This document shows positions 28,201 through 36,044 of a DNA stretch of 64,000 nucleotides, one piece after another. Every line of letters begins with the position of its first letter. Position 1 is the first letter of the stretch. The notes under the pieces are model-generated. The model searched no databases, had not been told where the DNA came from, and was given only the letters and a program-made list of their open reading frames with translations. The translations under genes and the position numbers were made by a program. This stretch comes from Streptomyces varsoviensis (lineage in GTDB: Bacteria; Actinomycetota; Actinomycetes; Streptomycetales; Streptomycetaceae), in assembly GCF_000718635.1 (NCBI RefSeq), contig NZ_JOBF01000006.1:186001-250000 (forward strand). The letters are read 5' to 3'.

Positions 28201-28314
28201 CCCCGCCGTACGAGCTCGGAGCGCCGTGCCGGGTCGCCGCCCCGCCCTACGAGCCTCGGGACGCCGTGCTGGGTCGCCGCCCCGCCGTACGGGCGACGGA
28301 GCGCCGTGCTGGGT
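28201..28314. repeat. Three 40-bp repeats between Nudix and marP
   Basis: Copies at 28201-28234 (short), 28235-28274 and 28275-28314 share the pattern CGCCGCCCCGCC(G/C)TACG, a variable middle, then GCCGTGCTGGGTC. They fill the spacer between the Nudix stop and the marP start, both read leftward. The CGTACG-rich wording resembles the other intergenic repeats of this window. Confidence 0.8.
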
Positions 28315-28321
28315 CACCGTC

Positions 28322-29152
28322 TCACGCGCGCCCGTCGAGCGGCACCCGCTTCTCCCGGTCCCAGGGCAGCTCCCAGCCGGCGTAGTGCAGGATCCGGTCG
28401 ATGACGCTGGCCGTGAACCCCCAGACCAGGGTGTCGGCGACATGGAAGGACGGGCCGCGGTGGCCGCTCGGGTGGACGGTCGTGGCCCGGTTGGCGGGGT
28501 CGGTGAGGTCGGCGACCGGCACCGTGAAGACCCGCGCCGTCTCGCGTGGATCGACCGGCATGACGGGGCTGGGCTCGCGCCACCAGCCGAGCACGGGTGT
28601 CACGACGAAGCCGCTCACCGGGATGTAGAGCCGCGGCAGGACGCCGAAGAGCTGGACGCCGGAGGGGTCGAGTCCGGTCTCCTCCCGCGCCTCGCGCAGG
28701 GCCGCGCGCAGCGGGCCCGCGCCGTCCGGATCGCCGTCCTCGGGGTCGAGGGAGCCGCCGGGGAACGAGGGCTGCCCGGCGTGCGAACGCAGGCTGCCCG
28801 CCCGCTCGGTGAGCAGCAGGACGGGGCCGCGGGCGCTCTGGCCGCCGGCACTCCTGTCGTGGCCGGCCCGGTCGCCACCCCGGTCGCCCGCGCCACCGCT
28901 ATCGCCACCGTTCTCGCCGCCGCCACCCCCCACCGGGTTCCGGACCGCGTTCCCGGCTCCGTCCCCGCCCCCGTCCGCATCGCCGTCCCCGAAGAGGACC
29001 AGCACGGCCGACTGCCGGCCGCCCGTCTCCGGCGGCAGAAAACGGCTGAGCTGCCGCGGTTCGATCGTCTCGGCCGCCCGCGCCACGGGCAGCAGCCACC
29101 GCGGGAGCCCCTCTGTGCTGACGACGGCCGCGCCGCCGTACGTACTCGTCAC
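28322..29152 (-). CDS. Nudix hydrolase, CoA-pyrophosphatase type (Rv3672c-like)
   Basis: A 276-residue Nudix enzyme. The Nudix box region runs from [16 protein letters not shown] to [13 protein letters not shown], with the PGG and REAREETGL parts of the CoA-cleaving subgroup. A Gly/Asp-rich insert of about 55 residues ([12 protein letters not shown] to [11 protein letters not shown]) interrupts the early beta region between VLVLFGDGD and [10 protein letters not shown]. It starts at the GTG at 29152, which overlaps the nth stop in GTGA, after GTGGAGGTGG. Likely removes 3',5'-ADP from CoA or acyl-CoA. Confidence 0.88.
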   Translation of the reverse strand: MTSTYGGAAVVSTEGLPRWLLPVARAAETIEPRQLSRFLPPETGGRQSAVLVLFGDGDADGGGDGAGNAVRNPVGGGGGENGGDSGGAGDRGGDRAGHDRSAGGQSARGPVLLLTERAGSLRSHAGQPSFPGGSLDPEDGDPDGAGPLRAALREAREETGLDPSGVQLFGVLPRLYIPVSGFVVTPVLGWWREPSPVMPVDPRETARVFTVPVADLTDPANRATTVHPSGHRGPSFHVADTLVWGFTASVIDRILHYAGWELPWDREKRVPLDGRA

Positions 29153-30102
29153 TCCACCTCCACATCGGCGCCCAGCGGCGGCGCCGGCTGCCCCGGAAAG
29201 TCGGCCGGAGGCTTGAGCCGCTGCCCCGGCCGGCCGCCCATCTCGTACTTCAACAGCTTCTTGGCCTTCTCCGGGTCCGTCTCGCCCTCCCCGTACGACG
29301 GGCAGAGCGGCGCGATCGGGCAGGCTCCGCACGCGGGCCTGCGGGAGTGGCAGACGCGGCGGCCGTGGAATATGACGCGGTGCGAGAGCATCGTCCACTC
29401 GCTCTTCGGGAAGAGGTCGCAGACGACGGCCTCGATCTTCTCCGGGTCCGTCTCGTCCGTCCACTTCCAGCGCCGCACGAGCCGCCCGAAGTGCGTGTCC
29501 ACGGTGATGCCCGGCACCCCGAAGGCGTTGCCCAGGACGACATTGGCGGTCTTGCGGCCGACGCCGGGCAGCGTGACCAGGTCCTTCAGGCGGCCCGGCA
29601 CCTCGCCGCCGAAGTTGTCGCGCAGCGCCGCGGAGAGCCCGAGCAGCGACTTCGCCTTGGCCCGGAAGAAACCCGTCGGCCGGATCAACTGCTCCAGGGC
29701 CTCCGGGTCCGCCGCCGCCATGTCCTCCGGCGTCGGGTAGGCGGCGAAGAGGGCCGGGGTGGTCTGGTTGACCCGCAGGTCCGTGGTCTGCGCCGAGAGC
29801 ACCGTGGCGACGAGGAGCTGGAAGCTGTTCTCGAAGTCGAGCTCGGGGTGGGCGTAGGGATAGACCTCGGCGAGCTCGCGGTTGATGCGGCGCGCCCGGC
29901 GCACCAGCGCGAGGTGCGACTCGCCCCCGCTCGTCTTGCCACCCCCGCCCGCGGGCGGTTTGCTGCTATTAGCCGCTCTCGTCTTCTTCTCGGGCGTACG
30001 TTCGCCCAGGGCGGAATCGCGGGACGCGGCCGCCCGCCGCGTCCCTTTGTCGGGGGGACCTCCGGGCCCCTTTCCCTGTGCTCTCACCGGCGTATTGGAC
30101 AC
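29149..30102 (-). CDS. nth: Endonuclease III (DNA glycosylase/AP lyase)
   Basis: A base-excision repair enzyme for oxidised pyrimidines, 317 residues. The helix-hairpin-helix [13 protein letters not shown] holds catalytic Lys184, and VDTHFGRL holds Asp202. The 4Fe-4S cluster cysteines are 251, 258, 261 and 267 ([17 protein letters not shown]). The first 60 residues are a low-complexity basic extension absent from E. coli Nth. The start codon is GTG at 30102 without a Shine-Dalgarno sequence; TAGTCT lies 6 nt upstream on the minus strand, so a leaderless mRNA is likely. Divergent from crp, as in mycobacteria. Confidence 0.95.
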   Translation of the reverse strand: MSNTPVRAQGKGPGGPPDKGTRRAAASRDSALGERTPEKKTRAANSSKPPAGGGGKTSGGESHLALVRRARRINRELAEVYPYAHPELDFENSFQLLVATVLSAQTTDLRVNQTTPALFAAYPTPEDMAAADPEALEQLIRPTGFFRAKAKSLLGLSAALRDNFGGEVPGRLKDLVTLPGVGRKTANVVLGNAFGVPGITVDTHFGRLVRRWKWTDETDPEKIEAVVCDLFPKSEWTMLSHRVIFHGRRVCHSRRPACGACPIAPLCPSYGEGETDPEKAKKLLKYEMGGRPGQRLKPPADFPGQPAPPLGADVEVE

Positions 30103-30205
30103 TCGGCCAGACTAAAGCCCAGCACTGACATCCGCCCCGACCGCAGCAAATCCGCAGCCCAATCGGACCCCTGCCGTACGGTCCGGGACGCCGGTGCGTC
30201 AAACT

Positions 30206-30221
30206 TGTGATTGATCGCACT
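30206..30221. promoter_or_regulatory. Candidate Crp-binding site in the nth-crp intergenic region
   Basis: TGTGATTGATCGCACT contains GTG-N8-CAC, which matches the S. coelicolor Crp consensus GTG(N6)GNCAC except for C in place of the G. It stands about 65 bp before the crp start and could serve autoregulation. Confidence 0.4.
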
Positions 30222-30283
30222 GTTTTATCGTCCGGCATGATGGGGACCACGGTCCTCTGCGCATGTCGACAAGGAGAGATCTC

Positions 30284-30958
30284 GTGGACGACGTTCTGCG
30301 GCGCGCCCCGCTCTTCGCGGCGCTCGATGACGAGCAGGCCGCTGAGCTGCGCGCCTCCATGGGTGAAGTCACCCTCGCGAGGGGTGAGGCCCTGTTCCAC
30401 GAGGGTGACCCCGGAGACCGGCTCTACGTGGTCACCGAGGGGAAGGTGAAGCTCCACCGGACCTCCCCCGACGGCCGGGAGAACATGCTGGCCGTCCTCG
30501 GGCCCGGCGAGCTGATCGGTGAGCTGTCCCTCTTCGATCCGGGGCCGCGCACCGCCACCGCCAGCGCGCTCACCGAGGTCAAGCTCCTCGGCCTGGGCCA
30601 CGGCGACCTCCAGCCATGGCTCAACGCCCGGCCCGAGGTGGCCACGGCGCTGCTGCGCGCCGTCGCCCGCCGCCTGCGCCGGACCAATGACTCGATGTCC
30701 GACCTCGTCTTCTCCGACGTGCCCGGGCGCGTCGCGAAGGCGCTCCTCGACCTGTCGCGCCGGTTCGGCGTGCAGTCGGAGGAGGGCATCCATGTGGTGC
30801 ACGACCTCACCCAGGAGGAGCTGGCACAGCTCGTCGGCGCCTCCCGGGAGACGGTCAACAAGGCCCTCGCCGACTTCGCGGGCCGCGGCTGGCTGCGCCT
30901 GGAGGCGCGCGCCGTGATCCTGCTGGACGTGGAACGGCTGGCGAAGCGCTCGCGCTGA
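30284..30958 (+). CDS. crp: cAMP-receptor-type transcription regulator Crp
   Basis: A 224-residue regulator. It has an N-terminal cyclic-nucleotide-binding barrel (FHEGDPGDRLYVVTEGKVKL; GELIGELSLFDPGPRTATA), a dimerisation helix, and a C-terminal winged helix with recognition helix in LTQEELAQLVGASRETVNKA. Nearly identical in my memory to S. coelicolor Crp (SCO3571), which controls germination and secondary metabolism. The GTG at 30284 is preceded by AAGGAGAG. A perfect 13-bp hairpin terminator follows at 31131. Confidence 0.95.
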   Translation: MDDVLRRAPLFAALDDEQAAELRASMGEVTLARGEALFHEGDPGDRLYVVTEGKVKLHRTSPDGRENMLAVLGPGELIGELSLFDPGPRTATASALTEVKLLGLGHGDLQPWLNARPEVATALLRAVARRLRRTNDSMSDLVFSDVPGRVAKALLDLSRRFGVQSEEGIHVVHDLTQEELAQLVGASRETVNKALADFAGRGWLRLEARAVILLDVERLAKRSR

Positions 30959-31130
30959 TCCTTTACGGGCCGCAGGGACGGCCCCGTACGGGCATACGGG
31001 CCGTACAGACACGCCTATGGGCACGCCGCCCGGGGTGCGGGCGCGCACATCGCATGACCCGTACGGACCAGAGCGGGCCGTACGGGCGTACGAGCCCCCA
31101 ACCGCGCCGCGCGCCCCCGGAACGTACGAG

Positions 31131-31162
31131 AGGGCCCGCCGGAGATCGATCCGGCGGGCCCT
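31131..31162 (+). terminator. crp terminator hairpin
   Basis: Perfect 13-bp arms AGGGCCCGCCGGA (31131-31143) and TCCGGCGGGCCCT (31150-31162) have a 6-nt loop and are followed by TCGCTCGT. It stands about 170 bp after the crp stop. The rest of 30959-31551 holds no gene; 31300-31530 is relatively AT-rich and should contain the promoter of the next gene. Confidence 0.75.
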
Positions 31163-31551
31163 TCGCTCGTGCGTGAACGTGCCGTACGCCCCCGTCGGCA
31201 GCGTGGCCCGCGCGCGACGCGGCCCGGCCCGGGCGTGTCGCGGCACGGGCCTCGACGGCCCACGGGGAAGGCCGGAGATCCGTGCCGCGACATGAGGAAG
31301 GTACCTGATCGCGCGAGTGCGCAACAAGAGCTTGCGTGCAATCAATCGCGGACCCCGCAGGCGAACCGGCGGCGTTCAGACGCACGCCTCTCTTCGATGA
31401 ATTTTCCGTGTTTCGCACTCGCGCGCAATTTGCAGTTCCTTCACACGCCCCACACAGCACTTCAACCCCATTCCACCCTCTAACCTCAGCCGAACATTTC
31501 GCTCGCGCACGCGCGTTAGTCTGTTGCGCGGATGGAGGGAGCGGACTCACC

Positions 31552-31998
31552 GTGAAGGACACCCTGGAGGAATTCGCGGCCTGGATGGAGGACCTCATGA
31601 GGTTCCGTGGCTACGACATCGATCACCCCCGAGGCGGCGGCCGATCCAAGATCGCCGATGACGCGGGCGTACACCGCGCGGCCGTCACCCGGCTGCTGCA
31701 ACGGCAGAGCATGCCCGACCTGACCACGATGCGCGGCCTCGCGCGAGCGCTCGCGGTCCCCGTGCGCGACGTGCTCATCCGGTCCGGAAAGCTGACCGAA
31801 GACGACCTGCCCCTGCCCGCGACGTACCCCCCGCCCGCCCCAGCGGGCACCGGCACCCCGCGCGTCACCCTGGAAGAGGCCGCCGAACTCCTCGGCGTGC
31901 CCGACGAGCGGCGGGCGCTCTTCCTGCAAGTGGCGGCGCCTTTCCTGCCGTCGGAGGAGGGCGCGGGCCGACGGCGACAGGCGGCGGGGGCCGATTGA
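31552..31998 (+). CDS. Helix-turn-helix (XRE-like) transcription regulator
   Basis: A 148-residue protein. Residues about 25-70 (GGGRSKIADDAGVHRAAVTR, then MPDLTTMRGLARALAV) form a lambda-repressor-type helix-turn-helix. VRDVLIRSGKLTEDDLP follows, then a Pro-rich linker and a short C-terminal helix (LEEAAELLGVPDERRALFL). The start is the GTG at 31552, after GGAGGGAG; an ATG at 31532 is out of frame. The gene stands alone between crp and the converging metallo-beta-lactamase gene. Ligand and targets are unknown. Confidence 0.8.
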   Translation: MKDTLEEFAAWMEDLMRFRGYDIDHPRGGGRSKIADDAGVHRAAVTRLLQRQSMPDLTTMRGLARALAVPVRDVLIRSGKLTEDDLPLPATYPPPAPAGTGTPRVTLEEAAELLGVPDERRALFLQVAAPFLPSEEGAGRRRQAAGAD

Positions 31999-32096
31999 GA
32001 CACGGACAGCGGCGGAGAACCGGCGGCCGGAATGGCAGGAAGAGCCGGAACAGCCGGCACGGATCGAAAGAACCGGCTCAGATCAGCAGAACCGGC

Positions 32097-32927
32097 TCAG
32101 ATCAGCCCATGCTCGCCGAGATAGTCGAGCTGGGCCCGTACGGACTGCTCGGCCGCGGGCCATAGCGTGCGGTCGACGTCCGCGTAGACATGGGCGACGA
32201 CCTCCGAAGGCGTCCGGTAACCGTCCTCGACGGCCGTCTCCACCTGGGCGAGCCGGTTCGCGCGGTGGGCCAGATAGAACTCGATGACCCCCCGGGCGTC
32301 GTTCAGCACCGGTCCGTGCCCCGGCAGGACCGTGTCGACGCCCTCGTCGACCGCCAGCGACCGCAGCCGCCGCAGCGAGTCGAGGTAGTCGCCGAGCCGC
32401 CCGTCCGGGTGGGCCACCACGGTCGTACCGCGCCCCAGGACCGTATCGCCGGTCAGCACCGCCGAGTCGGCCGGAAGGTGGAAGCAGAGGGAGTCGGCGG
32501 TGTGGCCCGGCGTGGGCACGACGCGCAGCTCCAGGCCGCCCGTCGTGATCACGTCGCCCTCGCCCAGCCCCTCGTCGCCGAGGCGCAGCGCCTGGTCCAG
32601 GGCGCGTACGGGCGTGCCGGTCAGCTCGGCGAAGCGCGCCGCGCCGTCCGCGTGGTCGGGGTGGCCGTGGGTGAGGAGGGTGAGGGCGACGCGCTTGCCG
32701 GCGCGCTCGGCGGTGGCGATGACGTTGGTCAGGTGCCCCTCGTCCAGCGGGCCGGGATCGACGGCGACGGCGAGGTCGGAGCCGGGTTCGGAGAGCAGCC
32801 AGGTGTTGGTGCCGTCGAGCGTCATCGCGGACGGGTTGGGCGCCAGTACGCAGACGGCGCGGTCGGTGGCCGGGCCGCCGATGACGCCGCCGCGCGGCTG
32901 TCCGGGAAGTGCTGCCGCATGGGTCAT
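32097..32927 (-). CDS. Metallo-beta-lactamase-fold hydrolase (Rv3677c-like)
   Basis: A 276-residue hydrolase. THGHPDHADG at about 86-95 is the zinc-binding HxHxDH motif. VPTPGHTADSLCFHL, LTGDTVLGRG and VLPGHGP supply the remaining His and Asp ligands. A C-terminal winged-helix-like domain (EVVAHVYADVDRTLWPAAEQ) resembles LACTB2-type RNases and thioesterases. The ATG at 32927 lies 2 bp after the stop of the Nudix gene, so the two form an operon. A 19-bp tandem duplication (32069-32087 and 32088-32106) spans its stop codon. Confidence 0.88.
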   Translation of the reverse strand: MTHAAALPGQPRGGVIGGPATDRAVCVLAPNPSAMTLDGTNTWLLSEPGSDLAVAVDPGPLDEGHLTNVIATAERAGKRVALTLLTHGHPDHADGAARFAELTGTPVRALDQALRLGDEGLGEGDVITTGGLELRVVPTPGHTADSLCFHLPADSAVLTGDTVLGRGTTVVAHPDGRLGDYLDSLRRLRSLAVDEGVDTVLPGHGPVLNDARGVIEFYLAHRANRLAQVETAVEDGYRTPSEVVAHVYADVDRTLWPAAEQSVRAQLDYLGEHGLI

Positions 32928-32929
32928 GT

Positions 32930-33883
32930 TCAGGCCCCCGTGGAGGTGTCGTCGCCGGATTCGCCGCCGGTTTCGCCGCTCCGCTCGGCGGCAGCGGCGT
33001 ACGCGTCGATGCGTTTGGTGAACTCGTCGTGCCCCGGCCAGCTCAGCACCAGTTCGCCCGCTTCGAGGCGGGCCTTGGCGAGTACGGGCGCGAGATCGCG
33101 GCCGTCCGCGGAGCCCAGCGCCTCGGCGACCGTTCCGTACGGCGCCAGGGAGCGCAGCGTGAAGATGGTGGGCGGCATCATCAACAGGTCGCCCCGGTCG
33201 TACCCGTCGGCGGCGTCGGCCGGGCGGGTCCAGACCGTACGATCCGCCTCCGTCGAGGCATTGCGGGTGCGCTGCCCTTGCGGTAGGGCGGCCACGAAGA
33301 ACCAGGTGTCGTACCGGCGCGGCTCGAACTCCGGCGTGATCCACCGCGCCCACGCGCCGAGCAGGTCGGAACGGAGGACGAGGCCGCGGCGTTCGAGGAA
33401 GTCGGCGAACGAGAGGTCCCGGGCGACGAGGGCGGCGCGGTCCGCCTCCCAGTCGTCGCCCGTGATGTCGCGGACGACGGTGTCCGGAGCCGGGCCCGCG
33501 AGGAGGACGCCCGCCTCCTCGAACGTCTCCCGCACCGCGGCGCAGACGATCGCCTGCGCGGCCGCCTCGTCCGTCCCCAGCCGCGCGGCCCAGCGCGCCC
33601 GCGAGGGCCCCGCCCAGGCCACGGGCCGCTCGTCGCGCGGGTCCACGCCGCCGCCCGGGTAGGCGTACGCGCCTCCGGCGAAGGCCATGGACGCGCGTCT
33701 GCGCAACATGTAGACCGAGATCCCGCCGGGCTCCTCAGCTCCTCGGCCGGGCCCGGCGTCCCGCAGCAGCAGCACCGTCGCCGCCCGCCGCGGCACAGCA
33801 GGCGTCAACTTCCCGCTCGCGAGCGCACGAATCCGATCCGGCCACTCCGGCGGGTACCACTGTCCGTTGGTCGAGGACGACAT
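32930..33883 (-). CDS. Nudix hydrolase (NUDT19-like)
   Basis: A 317-residue Nudix protein. The Nudix box reads AVRETFEEAGVLL at about 116-128, preceded by YPGGGVDPRDE; the stretch between them is expanded, as in NUDT7/NUDT19-type CoA diphosphatases. RYDTWFFVAALPQGQ is conserved in this subgroup. The substrate is not determinable here. It is cotranscribed with the metallo-beta-lactamase gene (2-bp gap). A perfect 26-nt palindrome lies 45 bp upstream of its start. Confidence 0.85.
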   Translation of the reverse strand: MSSSTNGQWYPPEWPDRIRALASGKLTPAVPRRAATVLLLRDAGPGRGAEEPGGISVYMLRRRASMAFAGGAYAYPGGGVDPRDERPVAWAGPSRARWAARLGTDEAAAQAIVCAAVRETFEEAGVLLAGPAPDTVVRDITGDDWEADRAALVARDLSFADFLERRGLVLRSDLLGAWARWITPEFEPRRYDTWFFVAALPQGQRTRNASTEADRTVWTRPADAADGYDRGDLLMMPPTIFTLRSLAPYGTVAEALGSADGRDLAPVLAKARLEAGELVLSWPGHDEFTKRIDAYAAAAERSGETGGESGDDTSTGA

Positions 33884-33927
33884 GGCCGGATGCTATGCGC
33901 TCACGCGCTGATGTACGAGGGGGCCAA

Positions 33928-33953
33928 GCTCATCGGGGCCGGCCCCGATGAGC
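33928..33953. promoter_or_regulatory. Perfect 26-nt palindrome upstream of the Nudix gene
   Basis: The 13-base arm GCTCATCGGGGCC is followed at once by its exact reverse complement, with no spacer. It is either an operator for a dimeric regulator or a stem in the Nudix leader or RidA transcript tail. A core GGGGCCGGCCCC also occurs near 26258. Confidence 0.5.
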
Positions 33954-34120
33954 ATCACACCAGCCGAAACGGCCCCCGGCCGTAGGGGGGCGGGCCTGCG
34001 GCCCGGGGCTCGCGGGCGTGCGCCCGCCAAGATCGGCCGGTCGGCCCGGCCCGCGAGCCTGGGCGGGGGGCGGGCCGGGCCAAGGGCCCGGCTCATCCGA
34101 TGGACTGTTCCAGGCTCTAC

Positions 34121-34313
34121 GGGCCGGGGCCAACCAAGATCGGCCGAGCCAGCCTCGGGGGCGTACGCCCACCACCGGCCCGTCAGGGGGCACTTTCCAG
34201 CGGTAGCCGGGGAAGGCCGGGGGCCGGGACCAACCAAGATCGGCCGAGCCAGCCTCGGGGGCGTACGCCCACCGTCGGCCCGTCAGGGGGCACGTTCCAG
34301 CGGTAGCCGGGGG
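34121..34313. repeat. Two ~93-bp direct repeats with a 100-bp period
   Basis: Copy 34121-34213 and copy 34221-34313 differ at only a few positions (for example 34129/34229). Each contains CAAGATCGGCCGAGCCAGCC, GGGGGCGTACGCCCACC and TTCCAGCGGTAGCCGGGG. A decayed third copy is recognisable near 34025-34075 (CAAGATCGGCC). It fills most of 33884-34369, between the Nudix start and the RidA stop, where no gene is supported. Confidence 0.85.
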
Positions 34314-34369
34314 AGATTGAGGACCGGGGTCCGGGGCCGAGCCCCGGGGTACGCGGCGGCGCGGGCGGG

Positions 34370-34834
34370 CTAGTCGCGGACCTCGACGACGATTTCGACC
34401 TCCACGGGGGCGTCGATCGGCAGGACCGCCACGCCGACGGCGCTGCGCGCGTGCACGCCGGCCTCGCCCAGCACCTCGCCGAGGAGTTCGCTGGCGCCGT
34501 TGACGACGCCCGGCTGGCCGGTGAAGTCCGGGGCCGAGGCGACGAAGCCGACGACCTTCACGACCCGCACGATCTTGTCGAGGTCGCCCGTGACCGATTT
34601 CACGGCGGCGAGCGCGTTGAGCGCGCAGGTCCGCGCCAGCTCCTTGGCCTGGTCCGCGTCGAGGTCCGCGCCGACCTTGCCGGTGCGCGGCAGCTTGCCC
34701 TCGACCATGGGGAGCTGCCCGGAGGTGTGCACGTAGTCGCCGGAGCGTACGGCCGGCTGGTACGCGGCCAGCGGCGGCACGACGTCCGGCAGGCTCAGGC
34801 CGAGCGAGCGCAGCTTGTCCTCGACGACGCTCAT
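34370..34834 (-). CDS. RidA/YjgF family protein (Rv3678c-like)
   Basis: A 154-residue RidA-family protein, which typically deaminates reactive enamine/imine intermediates. Features seen: GDYVHTSGQLPM, an Ala-rich helix (KELARTCALNALAAVKSVTG), VVKVVGFVASAPDF and the C-terminal GVAVLPIDAPVEVEIVVEV. The canonical catalytic Arg region is replaced by SAVGVAVLP, so it may belong to a non-deaminating branch. It starts at the ATG at 34834, overlapping the DUF4177 stop in ATGA. Confidence 0.9.
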   Translation of the reverse strand: MSVVEDKLRSLGLSLPDVVPPLAAYQPAVRSGDYVHTSGQLPMVEGKLPRTGKVGADLDADQAKELARTCALNALAAVKSVTGDLDKIVRVVKVVGFVASAPDFTGQPGVVNGASELLGEVLGEAGVHARSAVGVAVLPIDAPVEVEIVVEVRD

Positions 34835-34992
34835 GCCTGCTTCTCCCGCTTGAGGTAGGCCACCAACTGCTCGGGGTTGTTCGGGCCGGGCACGACCTGG
34901 ACGAGCTCCCAGCCGTCCTCGCCCCAGGTGTCCAGAATCTGCTTGGTCGCGTGTACGAGCAGCGGCACGGTCGCGTATTCCCACTTGGTCAT
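34831..34992 (-). CDS. DUF4177 small protein
   Basis: A 53-residue protein beginning MTKWEYATVPLLVH and containing WGEDGWELVQVVPGP, the DUF4177 signature of a short beta-hairpin/helix fold. It ends with LVAYLKREKQA. The stop overlaps the RidA start by 4 nt, so the pair is coupled; the same pair lies upstream of the ArsA-like genes in mycobacteria. No Shine-Dalgarno sequence is obvious before its ATG. Function unknown. Confidence 0.85.
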   Translation of the reverse strand: MTKWEYATVPLLVHATKQILDTWGEDGWELVQVVPGPNNPEQLVAYLKREKQA

Positions 34993-35050
34993 GGTGCGAC
35001 TGTAATGCCTCTCTCCCCCGGCCTCGTGCGTACTCCGGGGCCCGACTGGT

Positions 35051-35056
35051 TAGGCT
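35051..35056 (+). promoter_or_regulatory. -10 box for a leaderless transcript
   Basis: TAGGCT lies exactly 7 nt before the ATG of the first ArsA-like gene, and there is no ribosome binding site. The same TAGGCT with 7-nt spacing precedes the PBP gene (38535-38540). Transcription should start at or next to the ATG. Confidence 0.55.
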
Positions 35057-35063
35057 CCAAATC

Positions 35064-36044
35064 ATGAGCAGGTTCCACGTCGTCAGCGGCAAGGGCGGCA
35101 CCGGTAAGACCACGGTCGCCGCCGCCCTCGCGCTCGCGCTCGCCGCCGAGGGGAAACGCACCCTGCTGGTCGAGGTCGAGGGCAGGCAGGGGATCGCGCA
35201 GCTCTTCGAGACGCAGGCGCTGCCCTACGCGGAACGGAAGATCGCGGTGGCCCCGGGCGGCGGGGAAGTACACGCGCTGGCCATCGACGCGGAGCTGGCG
35301 CTCCTCGACTACCTCCAGATGTTCTACAAACTGGGCGGCGCGGGCCGGGCCCTGAAGAAGCTCGGCGCGATCGACTTCGCCACGACGATCGCGCCCGGCC
35401 TGCGGGACGTGCTGCTGACCGGCAAGGCGTGCGAGGCGGTCCGCAGGAAGGACAAGGGCGGGCGGTTCGTCTACGACCACGTCGTCATGGACGCCCCGCC
35501 GACGGGCCGCATCACCCGCTTCCTCAACGTGAACGACGAGGTGGCCGGGTTGGCCAGGGTCGGCCCGATACACAATCAGGCGCAGGCCGTGATGCGCGTC
35601 CTGAAGTCCGCCGAGACCGCGGTCCACCTGGTGACGCTGCTGGAGGAGATGCCCGTCCAGGAGACCGTGGACGGCGTGGCGGAGCTGCGGGCCGCGGGGC
35701 TCCCGGTCGGCGGCGTCGTGATCAACATGGTGCGGCCCGCGCTGCTCGACGAGACGGCCGTGGACGTGGTCGCGAACGGGCAGCGGCCCGCCGTGGCCAA
35801 GGCCCTCTCGCGGGCCGGGCTCGGCGGCGCCCAGCGCGGCGGCCCCGCGGACCTCCTGATAGACCCGCTGCTGGAAGAGGCCCGCGAGCACACCGAGCGG
35901 GTGGCCCTGGAGCGCAGCGGGAGGGCCGAGATATCCGGCCTCGGCCTGCCCACGTACGAACTCGAACTGCTCGGCGACGGCGTGGACTTGGCGGGCCTCT
36001 ACCGCATGGCCCGCGGACTGCGGAAGCAAGGGGTGGCCTCGTGA
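35064..36044 (+). CDS. ArsA/GET3-like ATPase, first of pair
   Basis: A 326-residue SIMIBI ATPase. GKGGTGKTT at residues 9-17 is the deviant P-loop, LLVEVEGRQG is switch I, and VVMDAPPTGRITRFL matches the A-loop DTAPTGHTLR of ArsA. Rv3679-like. No arsenite-binding Cys triad is visible, so arsenite export is unlikely. Related mycobacterial proteins form a complex with the second ATPase and handle membrane proteins or metabolites. Its stop overlaps the next start in GTGA. Confidence 0.9.
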   Translation: MSRFHVVSGKGGTGKTTVAAALALALAAEGKRTLLVEVEGRQGIAQLFETQALPYAERKIAVAPGGGEVHALAIDAELALLDYLQMFYKLGGAGRALKKLGAIDFATTIAPGLRDVLLTGKACEAVRRKDKGGRFVYDHVVMDAPPTGRITRFLNVNDEVAGLARVGPIHNQAQAVMRVLKSAETAVHLVTLLEEMPVQETVDGVAELRAAGLPVGGVVINMVRPALLDETAVDVVANGQRPAVAKALSRAGLGGAQRGGPADLLIDPLLEEAREHTERVALERSGRAEISGLGLPTYELELLGDGVDLAGLYRMARGLRKQGVAS

